Origin: an uncultured Eubacteriales bacterium
Lineage (GTDB): Bacteria > Bacillota > Clostridia > Christensenellales > Borkfalkiaceae
Reading direction: 5' to 3'
DNA length: 64,000 nucleotides
Assembly: GCA_900542935.1 (NCBI GenBank)
Contig: UQPN01000001.1
Location: 62,001 to 126,000 of the forward strand
Part shown: in pieces, positions 44,555-52,686 of the stretch
Numbering within the stretch: position 1 is the stretch's first letter
Layout: the number at the start of each line of letters is the position of its first letter
Translations under genes and position numbers: made by a program
The notes under the pieces: model-generated
Told to the model about the DNA's origin: nothing
Seen by the model: only the letters and a program-made list of their open reading frames with translations
The model's database searches: none

Positions 44555-46044
44555 ATCCTGACGTATCGAAAATGCGGCGTTGGACGAAGCGCGACGTATG
44601 GGGCAGCGCGTTGCTGTTCCTTCTCAATTTATTCATTCTGCTTGTCGTCGTGGCAACGCTGCTCATGGGCGGCAGCCTCGGCAACATAAAGCAGACGCTG
44701 GAAGAAAATAGGGCAAACTATATCTATATCGCTTTTTGCGTGATGCTGCTCGTATTCATCACGTATTTCTACTTTTTCTTCGAAGAGCGGTCGGTGCTGT
44801 ACGAGGGCAAGAGCATCATGCTCGTGTTCGTCATTCTCGATTTAAGTTTTATTCTGTGTGTGCTCACGGGCAAATGGCTCAACGTATACGCGCGCCCCGT
44901 GGCGCTTTGCGCGCTGCTTACGTTTATTCTTCTCGGCAGGCGCAGCGCCATGTTCATGAATATCGTCAACGCGTTGCTGCTGTTTATTTTCGATAACTTT
45001 TCCACGGTAACGCCGTCCGCGCAAAGCATCTATTCGGCGCTGATGATCGCCTTTTCCGGCGGCATGATCGCCATTTTCGCGGCAAACAGACTGCGTACCC
45101 GCCTCCGCGTGGTGCTCGTGGGGCTTCTCATCGCGGCGCCGATGGATTTCATCGTGTTCCTGCTTGAAATTTCTTCCATGGCTTCGGGCGGCAGCTCGTT
45201 CGAACAGACGGGCGCGGCGCGCAACATCTGGATCAACCTCGGCTACGGCTTCATCGGCGGTATCTCCTCGGCGGTGCTGTTCCTGCTTTTTCTGCCGCTG
45301 TTCGAATCCATGTTCTCCGTGCTTACGGTGTTCCGCCTGCGCGAACTCACTTCGCTGGATTCCCCGCTTCTCAAAAAGCTCAAAGAGGAAGCGCCGGGCA
45401 CTTACAACCACTCCGCCGTGGTATCGCAGCTGGCGGAAGAATGTGCCGTCGCGCTGGGCGAAGACGCGGAACTTGCCCGCGCCGCCGCGCTGTATCACGA
45501 CGTAGGCAAACTGCACCACCCCGAATATTTCACCGAAAATCAGGGCGAGTACAACCTGCACGACGAGCTCACGCCCGAACTCTCGGCGGACATCATCCGT
45601 TCGCACACCACCGACGGGCACGATCTGATTCTTTCCAACCACCTGCCCGAATTTTTCGCGGACGTGGCGTTGCAGCATCACGGCACGCTGGCAATCGGCT
45701 ATTTCTACGCAAAGGCGCAGAAAATGTACGGCGGCGAAGTAAACAAAGAAGATTTTTCGTATACGGGGCCCAAGCCGCAAAGCAAAATCGCGGCGATCAT
45801 CATGGTTGCGGACGCGTCGGAAGCCGCCACCCGTTCTCTGCCCAACAAAACGCCGGAGGAAGTGGAAAAGCGCGTGCGCCGGCTCATCGAAGAACGCATG
45901 AATCAGGAACAGTTCGCCGAATGCGACATCACCATGGCGGATCTCACGCTGCTCAGGATCACGTTGGTCAATGCGCTCACGGGCGTATATCACAAGCGGG
46001 TGGATTATCCGTCCATACACTACGGCAAAAAAGAGGACGATTAA
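44551..46044 (+). CDS. pgpH: PgpH-type membrane HD phosphodiesterase lacking the extracellular domain
   Basis: 497 residues. Related PgpH/YqfF proteins cleave cyclic di-AMP with a cytosolic HD domain and are about 700 residues. Here a first helix (residues 17-40) is followed after only some 20 residues by a block of about six more helices (57-260), so the whole extracellular 7TMR-HDED domain is missing. The HD domain is intact: TYNHSAVVSQLAEEC (His287), AAALYHDVGKL (His316-Asp317), HTTDGHDLILSNHLP and ALQHHGTLAIGYFY. Position between phoH and ybeY confirms orthology. The short form may have lost ligand-dependent control. Confidence 0.9.
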   Translation: MNPDVSKMRRWTKRDVWGSALLFLLNLFILLVVVATLLMGGSLGNIKQTLEENRANYIYIAFCVMLLVFITYFYFFFEERSVLYEGKSIMLVFVILDLSFILCVLTGKWLNVYARPVALCALLTFILLGRRSAMFMNIVNALLLFIFDNFSTVTPSAQSIYSALMIAFSGGMIAIFAANRLRTRLRVVLVGLLIAAPMDFIVFLLEISSMASGGSSFEQTGAARNIWINLGYGFIGGISSAVLFLLFLPLFESMFSVLTVFRLRELTSLDSPLLKKLKEEAPGTYNHSAVVSQLAEECAVALGEDAELARAAALYHDVGKLHHPEYFTENQGEYNLHDELTPELSADIIRSHTTDGHDLILSNHLPEFFADVALQHHGTLAIGYFYAKAQKMYGGEVNKEDFSYTGPKPQSKIAAIIMVADASEAATRSLPNKTPEEVEKRVRRLIEERMNQEQFAECDITMADLTLLRITLVNALTGVYHKRVDYPSIHYGKKEDD

Positions 46045-46047
46045 GCG

Positions 46048-46551
46048 ATGAAAGGCAAGAAGTTTATTCTGGAAGCGTTCGGCGAAAACGAAGCGGACGT
46101 CATCGACGCGGAAAACGCGGCGAAAATCGAAGAGGCGCTTTCGCGTTTCGTGCAGACGGACGTGCCGTTGAAAATCGAGTGCGAGTTCGTCGGCGAGGAA
46201 GAAATCCGCCGCCTCAACGCAAAGATGCGCGGCGTGGATAAAATCACCGACGTGCTTTCTTTTCCGGAACTGGAATCCGTCAAAGGAAAGCCGATTAAAA
46301 AAGCGGAACACCCGTTCGAGACGGACGAGGACGGCGCCCTCGTCGTCGGCTCGCTGGCGGTGTGCGTGAAACGCGCGAAAGAGCAGGCGGAAGAATACGG
46401 GCATTCGTACTACCGCGAGCTGAATTATCTTATCGTGCACGGCATATTGCACTGCCTCGGCTACGATCATATCGAAGAGGCCGACAAGGCGGAAATGCGC
46501 GGCAAGGAAGAAGAAATTTTAGGCGGCATGGGCATTACGCGCGAAGCGTAA
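46048..46551 (+). CDS. ybeY: Endoribonuclease YbeY
   Basis: 167 residues, a normal length, three bases after pgpH. YbeY is a metal-dependent RNase for 16S rRNA 3-prime maturation and ribosome quality control. The three-histidine zinc site HGILHCLGYDH is present near residues 131-141, and the upstream RRLNAKMRGVDKITDVLSFP block is typical. It lies between pgpH and era, the standard Bacillota order, though the dgkA and cdd genes often found before era are absent. Confidence 0.96.
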   Translation: MKGKKFILEAFGENEADVIDAENAAKIEEALSRFVQTDVPLKIECEFVGEEEIRRLNAKMRGVDKITDVLSFPELESVKGKPIKKAEHPFETDEDGALVVGSLAVCVKRAKEQAEEYGHSYYRELNYLIVHGILHCLGYDHIEEADKAEMRGKEEEILGGMGITREA

Positions 46552-46583
46552 GCGGAACACACAAGGAGAGAAATACAGCGGCT

Positions 46584-47489
46584 ATGAGAAGCGGTTACGT
46601 AGCGGTGATAGGCAAAGCCAACGCAGGGAAAAGCACGCTCATCAACGTGATGGTGGGGGAGAAAGTATCAATCGTATCCCCGCGCCCGCAAACCACGCGG
46701 GACAGAATACTGGGGGTGCTGACGGAAAAGGACAGCCAGATCGTGTTTGTGGATACCCCCGGCATCTATAAGGCGCGCAACGCGCTCACCGACGTCATGA
46801 TGCGCACCACGGAAGAAAGTTCGAAGGACGTAGACGCGATTTTATTCGTCGTTGACGGGCACGAAAAATTAAGCGAGGAAGATTTTTCGCTGATGCGGAA
46901 GTATCGCGCGCAGGCGGAAAAAACCGATACTCCGTTCGTTGTGGCGTATACGAAAACGGACATCATGCCCAAGGAAAAAATTCCCGGCGATCTCGCGCTG
47001 TTCGCGGAAAAGCTGGAGGGAACGGACGTATTCCCCGTCTCGGCGCGAAAAGGCAGAAACGTGCGCGCGCTGAAAGAATTTCTCGTCAATCTTCTGCCGG
47101 AGGGCGGCAAGGTATTCGAAGAGGAAATCGTATCCGACCGCAGCGAAAAATTCATGATAGCGGAAATCATGCGCGAAAAAATTCTGCTGAAATTCGATCA
47201 GGAAATTCCGCACGGCGTCGCTGTCGTTATCAACACGTTTACGCGCAACGAAAACGGCGTATACGATATCAACCTCGATATCGTGTGCGAAAAGCAGGCG
47301 CACAAAGCGATTTTAATCGGCAAGCAGGGCAGGGCCATCAAAGAAGTTTCCTCGTTCGCGCGGCAGGATATGGAAAAGTTTCTGCAAAGCAAAGTGTTCC
47401 TCACCACGTACGTAAAAGTAAAAGAGGACTGGCGCGACCGTCCGAATTTGATGAAAGAATTCGGCTACGAAAAGCCGCAGACGCCGTAA
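46584..47489 (+). CDS. era: GTPase Era
   Basis: 301 residues from ATG 46584, behind AAGGAGAG; the open frame extends far upstream into ybeY but without homology. Era binds 16S rRNA and helps assemble the 30S subunit. The G1 loop is IGKANAGKSTLIN, G2/G3 region includes RPQTTRDRILGVL and FVDTPGIYKA, G4 is AYTKTD and the KH domain holds GKQGRAIKEVSSFARQDME. The order ybeY-era-yqzL-recO is conserved across Bacillota. Confidence 0.97.
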   Translation: MRSGYVAVIGKANAGKSTLINVMVGEKVSIVSPRPQTTRDRILGVLTEKDSQIVFVDTPGIYKARNALTDVMMRTTEESSKDVDAILFVVDGHEKLSEEDFSLMRKYRAQAEKTDTPFVVAYTKTDIMPKEKIPGDLALFAEKLEGTDVFPVSARKGRNVRALKEFLVNLLPEGGKVFEEEIVSDRSEKFMIAEIMREKILLKFDQEIPHGVAVVINTFTRNENGVYDINLDIVCEKQAHKAILIGKQGRAIKEVSSFARQDMEKFLQSKVFLTTYVKVKEDWRDRPNLMKEFGYEKPQTP

Positions 47490-47544
47490 GCGAATAAAAT
47501 CGCGGCAAACCGCTCATTCTGTGGATAAACGGGAGGGCGGAACA

Positions 47545-47667
47545 ATGAGAAAGGAAAACGGAGAAACAAAGGCGGCGAAGCTCGCGTGGGAGCTGTTCGA
47601 AAAAACGGGCGGCGTAAGCTATTACATGCTTTATCGCGAACTGACGGATAAAAATATAAAGCCGTAA
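47545..47667 (+). CDS. yqzL: YqzL-like small protein
   Basis: 40 residues, GGGAGGGCGG before the ATG. The sequence (LAWELFEKTGGVSYYMLYRE in the middle) matches the short YqzL proteins encoded between era and recO in B. subtilis and many Clostridia. Its small size, good ribosome site and conserved position all support it. Function is unknown in any species as far as I know. Confidence 0.75.
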   Translation: MRKENGETKAAKLAWELFEKTGGVSYYMLYRELTDKNIKP

Positions 47668-47691
47668 GCGCCGTAAAAACGCAGGAAAAAA

Positions 47692-48573
47692 ATGGAAATC
47701 AAAACGGACGCGATCGTGCTCCGCGCCGCCGATTATAAGGACGCGGATAAAATTTTAACGCTGTTAACGCCTTCGGCGGGCAAACTCACCGCGGGCATCA
47801 AAGGCGTAAAAAAATCGGGCGCGCGCCTCGCGTTCGCCGCGCAGCCGTTCTCTTTCTGCGAATACGTTCTGGCGGAAAAAAACGGCAGAAACACGGTTAC
47901 GTCCGCTTATCAGCACGACGGGTTTTTTCCGCTTCGCACGGATATCACGCGTTATTATGCCGCGTGCGCGGTGGCGGAAATCGCGGACGAGCTTTCGGCG
48001 GAGGGCTCGGAAAACGAAGCGCTTTTCATTGCCGCGGCGCAGGCGCTCCGTTCGCTTGCCTACGGCGAAGAAAACGAAACGCCCGCCGAGGCGCTCTGTT
48101 CGTTTCTGCTCACCGCCCTTTTCGAAGCGGGGTATATGATAGACCTTGACGGCTGCGGCGCCTGCGGCAACGAAATCGAAAAACGCGCGGGCGCGGAAAA
48201 ATCGGCTTGCTATTTCGATTTTTCGGGCGGCAGATTTCTGTGCGGAAACTGTGGCGCGGCGGCGGGCGGCGCAGGCGGAAATTTGGTGCGCGCAAGCATA
48301 AAAACATACGATTTTTTGCGTAAAATCAGCGGAATTTCGTGCGAAAATACGCAAAAAAACGTTGATTCCGGGGCAAAAAATGCAGAAAATACGCTTAAAA
48401 ACGGCGATTTTTTTGATAAAAACGGGGCAAAAACAAGCAAAAACGACGCGGAATTACGCGCTTTACGCCTGTTAAAAGCCTATTTATCGGGCAAAACGGA
48501 GCGGGATTATCCGTGCTTTACGGAATTTTACCGCTTGTATCGCGACGATTTCAAAGGGGATTTTCGCGAATAA
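47692..48573 (+). CDS. recO: DNA repair protein RecO
   Basis: 293 residues. RecO helps load RecA on SSB-coated DNA. The N-terminal OB fold (MEIKTDAIVLRAADYKDADK) and a Cys4 zinc site (CGACGNE, then CGNCGAAA) are present. The C-terminal part has an insertion of about 40 residues rich in Asn, Lys and Asp (around ENTQKNVDSGAKNAENTLKN) that looks like low-complexity expansion in A-rich DNA. The final ERDYPCFTEFYRLYRDDF helix is family-like. It ends the cluster that began with yqfC. Confidence 0.92.
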   Translation: MEIKTDAIVLRAADYKDADKILTLLTPSAGKLTAGIKGVKKSGARLAFAAQPFSFCEYVLAEKNGRNTVTSAYQHDGFFPLRTDITRYYAACAVAEIADELSAEGSENEALFIAAAQALRSLAYGEENETPAEALCSFLLTALFEAGYMIDLDGCGACGNEIEKRAGAEKSACYFDFSGGRFLCGNCGAAAGGAGGNLVRASIKTYDFLRKISGISCENTQKNVDSGAKNAENTLKNGDFFDKNGAKTSKNDAELRALRLLKAYLSGKTERDYPCFTEFYRLYRDDFKGDFRE

Positions 48574-48603
48574 AAATACATATTTCAAAGGACATATTTT
48601 TCA

Positions 48604-50433
48604 ATGGAGCAACAATTAACGATGAACGAAACGGAACCCGCCGCGGAAAAAAGCGGCAAAGGCGCAGATACGGCTAAGCCTGTTACGCGGGCGACGAAAG
48701 CAAAACGGCAGAAAGAAATTCTGCGCGCATTGCTGGAAAAAAAGCCGTATAAGTGGAACGAACTTTTAGAGGAAGCCGTGAAAGAATACACGGCGAAATA
48801 CCCCGAAGAAAACGCGGATATTCCCGATATCAAAGGCAAATTCGGCTCGAATTTCTCGCTGATGGAAGACGCCGGCGAAGTGCTTTTCGATAAAGCCACA
48901 AATATGTGTTCGCTGAAAATCGAAGAGCCGAAAAAGCGCGGCAGAAAACCCGCTGCCGGCAAAGCCGAAAAAACGTCGGAAGCGGTGCAGGAAAAGGAAG
49001 AGGAAAAACGTACGGCGATAGAAGAATCGTTGAAAAAAGCAGTGGAAAAAGCCGTGGCGAAAGCGGAAGCGTTGGGCAGAAAACGCACGAAAAAGTCCGC
49101 CGCCGAAACGGCTGAAATGCAGGCGGCGGAACCGACTTCGGGGGCAAAGCCCGAAGCAAAATCCGAAACAAAATCCGAAGCAAAAGCGGAGGAAAAACCG
49201 CAGCCGAAAAAAAGGGGAAGAAAACCCGCGGCAAAAGCCGCCGAACCCGTGCCCGCCCCTGCGGATTCGCTTGCGCCCGCGCCCGTAACGGAAGAAAAGC
49301 CGGCAGAAAAACCCGCGGCAAAAGAGATGGAAAAAGCGGCGGAAAAACCCGTTGCAGCCGCCTCTGCCCCCGTGAAAGCGGCGGAAAAGAAAGAGGAAAA
49401 ATCCCCCGCAAAAGCGGAAAAAACGCCTGCGAAAAAGGACGCGTTTAAAGATTTGTGGCTGACTGATTTCGTATTCCTCGGCAACGCCGCCAACGCAAAA
49501 AAAGAAGAAAAAGCCGCGTCGAAAGCGGAAGCCGCCCCGGCAGCGAAAGCGGAAGAAAAATCGGAACAGAAAGAAGAGTCGGCAGCCGAAACGAAGCTTA
49601 CGGAAGAAAAATCTGCGGAAAAGCCCGCCGAAGCAAAAGAGGATGCAAAGCCGTTGCAAGCCGCGCAGACTTCGCCGAAAAGCGCGGCGCAGAATACGCA
49701 GAATACGCAAAACGCGCAGAATACGCAGAGCACGCAGAAAGCGCAGACTTCTGCGGGGACGCGCACGGCGCAGCCGCGCGAAACATCTTCCCGTACGGCG
49801 CAGCCGCAAACGCGCGCCGCGGCTCGTACGGCACCGTCCCGCGAAACTTCTTCCCGCATAGCGCAAAGCGCCGTTTCTCCCCGCACGGCGGACGAGAAAC
49901 TGAAAGAGGAATTTCTGAAGAGATTGCGCGCGCTTTCGGGCGAATATTTCGAGTATTATTCGGTGTATCTGCTGGAGCGGTATTCGCTGAAAAGCGGCAG
50001 ACGGCTGGAAGGACTTCGCATTTCGGGCGGCAAAAACGACGGCGGAATAGACGGCGAAATAGAGCTGACGGACAGATTCGGCTTCCGCGAAACCATCTAC
50101 ATACAGGCGAAGAACTGGGATCCGACGAAGGGACTTGCCGAAAAGTGGATGATAGGGGAAACGCTGGTGCAGCAGTTTGTGGGCGCGGCGACGTGCCGAC
50201 AGATGCGGGACGGCAAGCGGAATTGCCGCGGTATTTTCGTAACGACTTCCACGTTTACGAAGGACGCGAAAGACGCCCTGGAAGTGCTGGGCGAAAAGTT
50301 TATCGGCTACGACGCCAACGACGTTTTCGAAACGGCGAAAGAGTGCGGATTCGGGCTGATTAAGGTAAACGGCGTGTGGCAGCTTGACGAGAAGCTGCTT
50401 GCCGGCGACAAAGCGTTTTTTAATTTGATATAA
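48604..50433 (+). CDS. Mrr-like PD-(D/E)xK nuclease domain protein with AT-hooks
   Basis: 609 residues with AAAGGA upstream. Three parts: residues 30-105, a helical, winged-helix-like domain (QKEILRALLEKKPYKWNELL); residues 108-428, a Lys/Ala/Glu/Pro low-complexity linker with two AT-hook cores KKRGRKPAA at about 110-118 and 202-210; residues 430-609, a restriction-endonuclease-like domain. The last has GGKNDGGIDGEIEL with Asp483 and YIQAKNW with Gln501-x-Lys503, the Mrr-type catalytic layout. AT-hooks bind the minor groove of A+T-rich DNA, so the protein may target foreign A+T-rich DNA in this G+C-richer host. That role is inference. A terminator lies downstream. Confidence 0.8.
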   Translation: MEQQLTMNETEPAAEKSGKGADTAKPVTRATKAKRQKEILRALLEKKPYKWNELLEEAVKEYTAKYPEENADIPDIKGKFGSNFSLMEDAGEVLFDKATNMCSLKIEEPKKRGRKPAAGKAEKTSEAVQEKEEEKRTAIEESLKKAVEKAVAKAEALGRKRTKKSAAETAEMQAAEPTSGAKPEAKSETKSEAKAEEKPQPKKRGRKPAAKAAEPVPAPADSLAPAPVTEEKPAEKPAAKEMEKAAEKPVAAASAPVKAAEKKEEKSPAKAEKTPAKKDAFKDLWLTDFVFLGNAANAKKEEKAASKAEAAPAAKAEEKSEQKEESAAETKLTEEKSAEKPAEAKEDAKPLQAAQTSPKSAAQNTQNTQNAQNTQSTQKAQTSAGTRTAQPRETSSRTAQPQTRAAARTAPSRETSSRIAQSAVSPRTADEKLKEEFLKRLRALSGEYFEYYSVYLLERYSLKSGRRLEGLRISGGKNDGGIDGEIELTDRFGFRETIYIQAKNWDPTKGLAEKWMIGETLVQQFVGAATCRQMRDGKRNCRGIFVTTSTFTKDAKDALEVLGEKFIGYDANDVFETAKECGFGLIKVNGVWQLDEKLLAGDKAFFNLI

Positions 50434-50455
50434 AAGAGTTAGAGAAAATTAAAAA

Positions 50456-50488
50456 GCCCGCGGGGACGAAAAGTTCGTCCCCGCGGGC
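50456..50488. terminator. Strong bidirectional terminator between convergent genes
   Basis: A perfect 15-bp stem (GCCCGCGGGGACGAA with TTCGTCCCCGCGGGC) with loop AAG. On the minus strand it is followed by TTTTT and serves the leucine-rich-repeat gene; on the plus strand the tail GATTGTTTGCTTTT is weaker but usable by the nuclease gene. Confidence 0.85.
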
Positions 50489-50540
50489 GATTGTTTGCTT
50501 TTAATAAATTTGTTTTCGGTATGGCTCTTCTGTTAATGTT

Positions 50541-51713
50541 TTACCACGTTTCGATTTCGCCGTCTGAATTGTAGTGCCAGAAGTTTCCGCTTGCGGCGGG
50601 CTTCGTTGCGCTATAATAATAACGGGTTGCGTCTGTTAAGGGTATGTTATTATCATCTATACTCATTTGATTCCATTCGTTTTCGCTTCCTTTATAATAG
50701 ACGCTTGTAAGATTGTCGCAATAAGAAAAGGCAGAATTTTTGATAGAAGTAACGCTGTTCGGGATTGTTATGGTCGTAAGCATGCGGCAAGAGAAGAACG
50801 CATCACTGCCGATAGAAGTAACGCTATTCGGTATCGTTACGCTTTTAAGACTGCTGCAAACAAAGAACGCCTGCTCGCCGATAGAGGTTACGCTATTTGG
50901 TATTGTTATGCTTGTAAGACTGCTGCAATTGCTGAATGCACCGATGCCGATAGAAGTAACGGAATTCGGTATCGTAATGCTTGTAAGACCGCTGCAACAG
51001 TGGAACGCGGAACTGCCGATAGAAGTAACGGAATTCGGTATCGTAATGCTTGTAAGGCCGCGGCAACTTTCGAACGCGTAACTGCCGATAGAAGTAACGC
51101 TATCCGGCATCGTAATGCTTGTAAGTTTATAGCAACTTCTGAACGCATAATTGCCGATGAAAGTAATGGTGTCGGGGAGAGTTATGCTTATAAGATTTTC
51201 GCACTTATCAAACCCTTTTTCGCTGATGGCGGTTACGGGTTTACCTTTATACGCGGCGGGAAGGCTGACGTTGTTCATTTGTGTTGCTTTGCCGACGGAT
51301 ACGCTGTAAGTGCCGTCGTCAAGCGGGTAAAACTCAAAAATCTGAGTTTTATCGTCTGTGTCGGCGCGGCCATCGGCTTTCAGCCAGTTAAGAAAATCCT
51401 GTTCGGTGCCGGTATGTCCGTTATCCAGCCAGATTTCGTAGGCGGATTTTCCGGTTGCGCCTGTATTGTCGCCGTCCGTTTTATCGCTTATGCCGCCCTT
51501 TTCGCCTTTGATGATAGCCAGCCATTCTTCGTACGAGAGGGGCGTTTCTCCGTTTCCTTCCGCGTTGGTTACATAAGAAGTGTAAATTTCGTGGATTTCC
51601 GCGTTTTGTTGCGGGGCGTTTCCTCCGCCCGTTTTTTCGCAAGCGGAAAAGACGGAAGTGGCGCAGGACAATGCCAGTGTGGCGATTACGGGAGTTAAAA
51701 ATTTTTTCTTCAT
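50541..51713 (-). CDS. BspA-like leucine-rich-repeat surface lipoprotein
   Basis: 390 residues. The N-terminus MKKKFLTPVIATLALSCATS with VFSACEKTG gives a signal peptide and lipobox with Cys at residue 25. Residues 155-355 hold about eight LRR_5 (BspA type) repeats of 23 residues with the pattern LTSITIPNSVTSIGxxAFxxC. In DNA these are near-identical 69-bp tandem units between about 50740 and 51190. Such proteins sit on the cell surface and bind host or microbial ligands in relatives. The C-terminus lacks a repeat and ends HYNSDGEIETW. It is a single-gene transcript with its own promoter and terminator. Confidence 0.9.
   Translation of the reverse strand: MKKKFLTPVIATLALSCATSVFSACEKTGGGNAPQQNAEIHEIYTSYVTNAEGNGETPLSYEEWLAIIKGEKGGISDKTDGDNTGATGKSAYEIWLDNGHTGTEQDFLNWLKADGRADTDDKTQIFEFYPLDDGTYSVSVGKATQMNNVSLPAAYKGKPVTAISEKGFDKCENLISITLPDTITFIGNYAFRSCYKLTSITMPDSVTSIGSYAFESCRGLTSITIPNSVTSIGSSAFHCCSGLTSITIPNSVTSIGIGAFSNCSSLTSITIPNSVTSIGEQAFFVCSSLKSVTIPNSVTSIGSDAFFSCRMLTTITIPNSVTSIKNSAFSYCDNLTSVYYKGSENEWNQMSIDDNNIPLTDATRYYYSATKPAASGNFWHYNSDGEIETW
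50740..51190 (-). repeat. Tandem 69-bp coding repeats in the leucine-rich-repeat gene
   Basis: Each unit encodes one 23-residue repeat and shares blocks such as GATAGAAGTAACG and GGTATCGTAATGCTTGTAAG on the plus strand. Copies are similar enough to recombine, so repeat number could vary between strains. Confidence 0.8.
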
Positions 51714-51797
51714 AAATTATACCTTTACGGAACAATGTTTTTTCGGCTTTGCAGGGCGGAGATTGCATCTGCTGTGCCGGGGTGTTCCGCCGAAAAT

Positions 51798-51826
51798 ATT
51801 ATAACACAAAGAAAATTTTTGCGCAA
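51798..51826 (-). promoter_or_regulatory. Sigma-A promoter of the leucine-rich-repeat gene
   Basis: On the minus strand TTGCGC and a perfect TATAAT are 17 bases apart, with an extended TGT before the -10. It lies about 85 bases before the ATG. Confidence 0.75.
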
Positions 51827-51922
51827 GTTTCTACGGGCAGACGTATGCCGAGGAAACGGAATTTTCTTAAAATTTTTATTTCTTTCTTGAAAAATCGGAG
51901 AAAATGGGGGGTGTCCTCTTCA

Positions 51923-51957
51923 GTCCGCTTTGCGGACAGCTTCCCCGAAGGGGAAGC
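51923..51957 (-). repeat. Interspersed repeat element (copy E, short)
   Basis: A hairpin GTCCGC-TTT-GCGGAC followed by GCTTCCCCGAAGGGGAAGC. It is the same hairpin-plus-palindrome design as the other copies but with a shortened centre in the palindrome. Confidence 0.6.
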
Positions 51958-52015
51958 CGAGGAAATAAGGGTGCACGTTTGATTGAAAGCTATTTATCGT
52001 AAAGGTAACCGCCCC

Positions 52016-52055
52016 TTTGTTTGAAAATTTTTTGTAAGGTAAATTTTCAAACAAA
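52016..52055. repeat. Perfect 15-bp inverted repeat
   Basis: TTTGTTTGAAAATTT and AAATTTTCAAACAAA flank a ten-base loop. Neither strand shows a T-run in the right place for a terminator. It lies among the dispersed repeats of the 51.7-52.7 kb non-coding region. Confidence 0.65.
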
Positions 52056-52084
52056 AAAGAAAAGCGAGCTTTTCTTCATTTGTC

Positions 52085-52123
52085 CAAAGCTTTGCTTTGT
52101 CCACCTTCCCCCCAAGGGGAAGG
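52085..52123 (-). repeat. Interspersed repeat element (copy D)
   Basis: A hairpin CAAAGC-TTT-GCTTTG next to the 20-bp palindrome CCTTCCCCCCAAGGGGAAGG. Orientation is opposite to the copies at 29.1 and 38.1 kb. Confidence 0.65.
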
Positions 52124-52185
52124 TTTGAAATAAGGCTTCAATTTTTACAGATAGGGAAGTTACAAACAACAGTTCGAAGTTGAAG

Positions 52186-52306
52186 CGCCCCTTGATTTTT
52201 CAGAAATTCCTTCCGGAATATTCAGAAAATCAAAAATGTGCTGCGCATAATATGCTGCGCCCCTCATTCGTCGCCGTTCGGCGACACTTTCCCCCCAAGG
52301 GGAAAG
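52186..52306 (-). repeat. Interspersed repeat element (copy C), inverted relative to copy A
   Basis: Read on the minus strand it has CTTTCCCCTTGGGGGGAAAG, the hairpin GTCGCCG-AA-CGGCGAC (52270-52285), ATGAGGGG (52260-52267), then GCGCAGCATATTATGCG and an A+T-rich tail ending AAGGGGCG. The stretch from the ATGAGGGG end to the tail lines up with 29136-29218 throughout. Confidence 0.75.
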
Positions 52307-52489
52307 CTATAAAAAGGCGATTTTCTAAATTTCATACGAATTGCAACAATCCGTTACAAAACGGGCGATGCCCGCCCCGAAGGGGAAGCCTTAAAGAAGG
52401 CGGAGATTGACTTGTTGCATCGCCTTGCGGCAGGCGCGAAAGATTAAGATAATTTTACGAAAAAAAATAAAAATAGCCCTTATAAAGAC

Positions 52490-52518
52490 TTGATATTTTT
52501 TGCGTTTTATAGTAAAAT
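52490..52518 (+). promoter_or_regulatory. Sigma-A promoter of ppdK
   Basis: TTGATA and TAAAAT with a 17-base spacer, giving a leader of about 160 bases before the ppdK ATG. The leader contains no frame or hairpin that I can assign. The 51714-52489 region upstream holds only the repeats listed and the divergent promoter. Confidence 0.75.
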
Positions 52519-52686
52519 AAGAATCGGTCGGATTTCCTGCCGCTTCTTTTTGCGTGGCGTTTATACCGCTTTCCGGGCGCTTTTTCGGCGCTGTACGGAG
52601 CTTTTTGCGGTGCGGGCGGGATTTTCCGTTTTAAATTCATCAAAGTACCAAAAATCAAGAATTTTCATTTGGAGGAAGTATCACTT

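Noticed and set aside
44842..46470. 542-codon minus-strand frame opposite pgpH and ybeY
   Set aside because: It spans two well-supported genes, with artefact-like composition and no start signal.
49100..49850. Low-complexity stretch in the nuclease gene as a frameshifted or spurious region
   Set aside because: The frame is open throughout, and the conserved N- and C-terminal domains are in the same frame, so it is a genuine disordered linker.
50740..51190. Regular repeats that could suggest a CRISPR array
   Set aside because: The 69-bp period is in frame and encodes leucine-rich repeats; there are no unique spacers and no cas genes.
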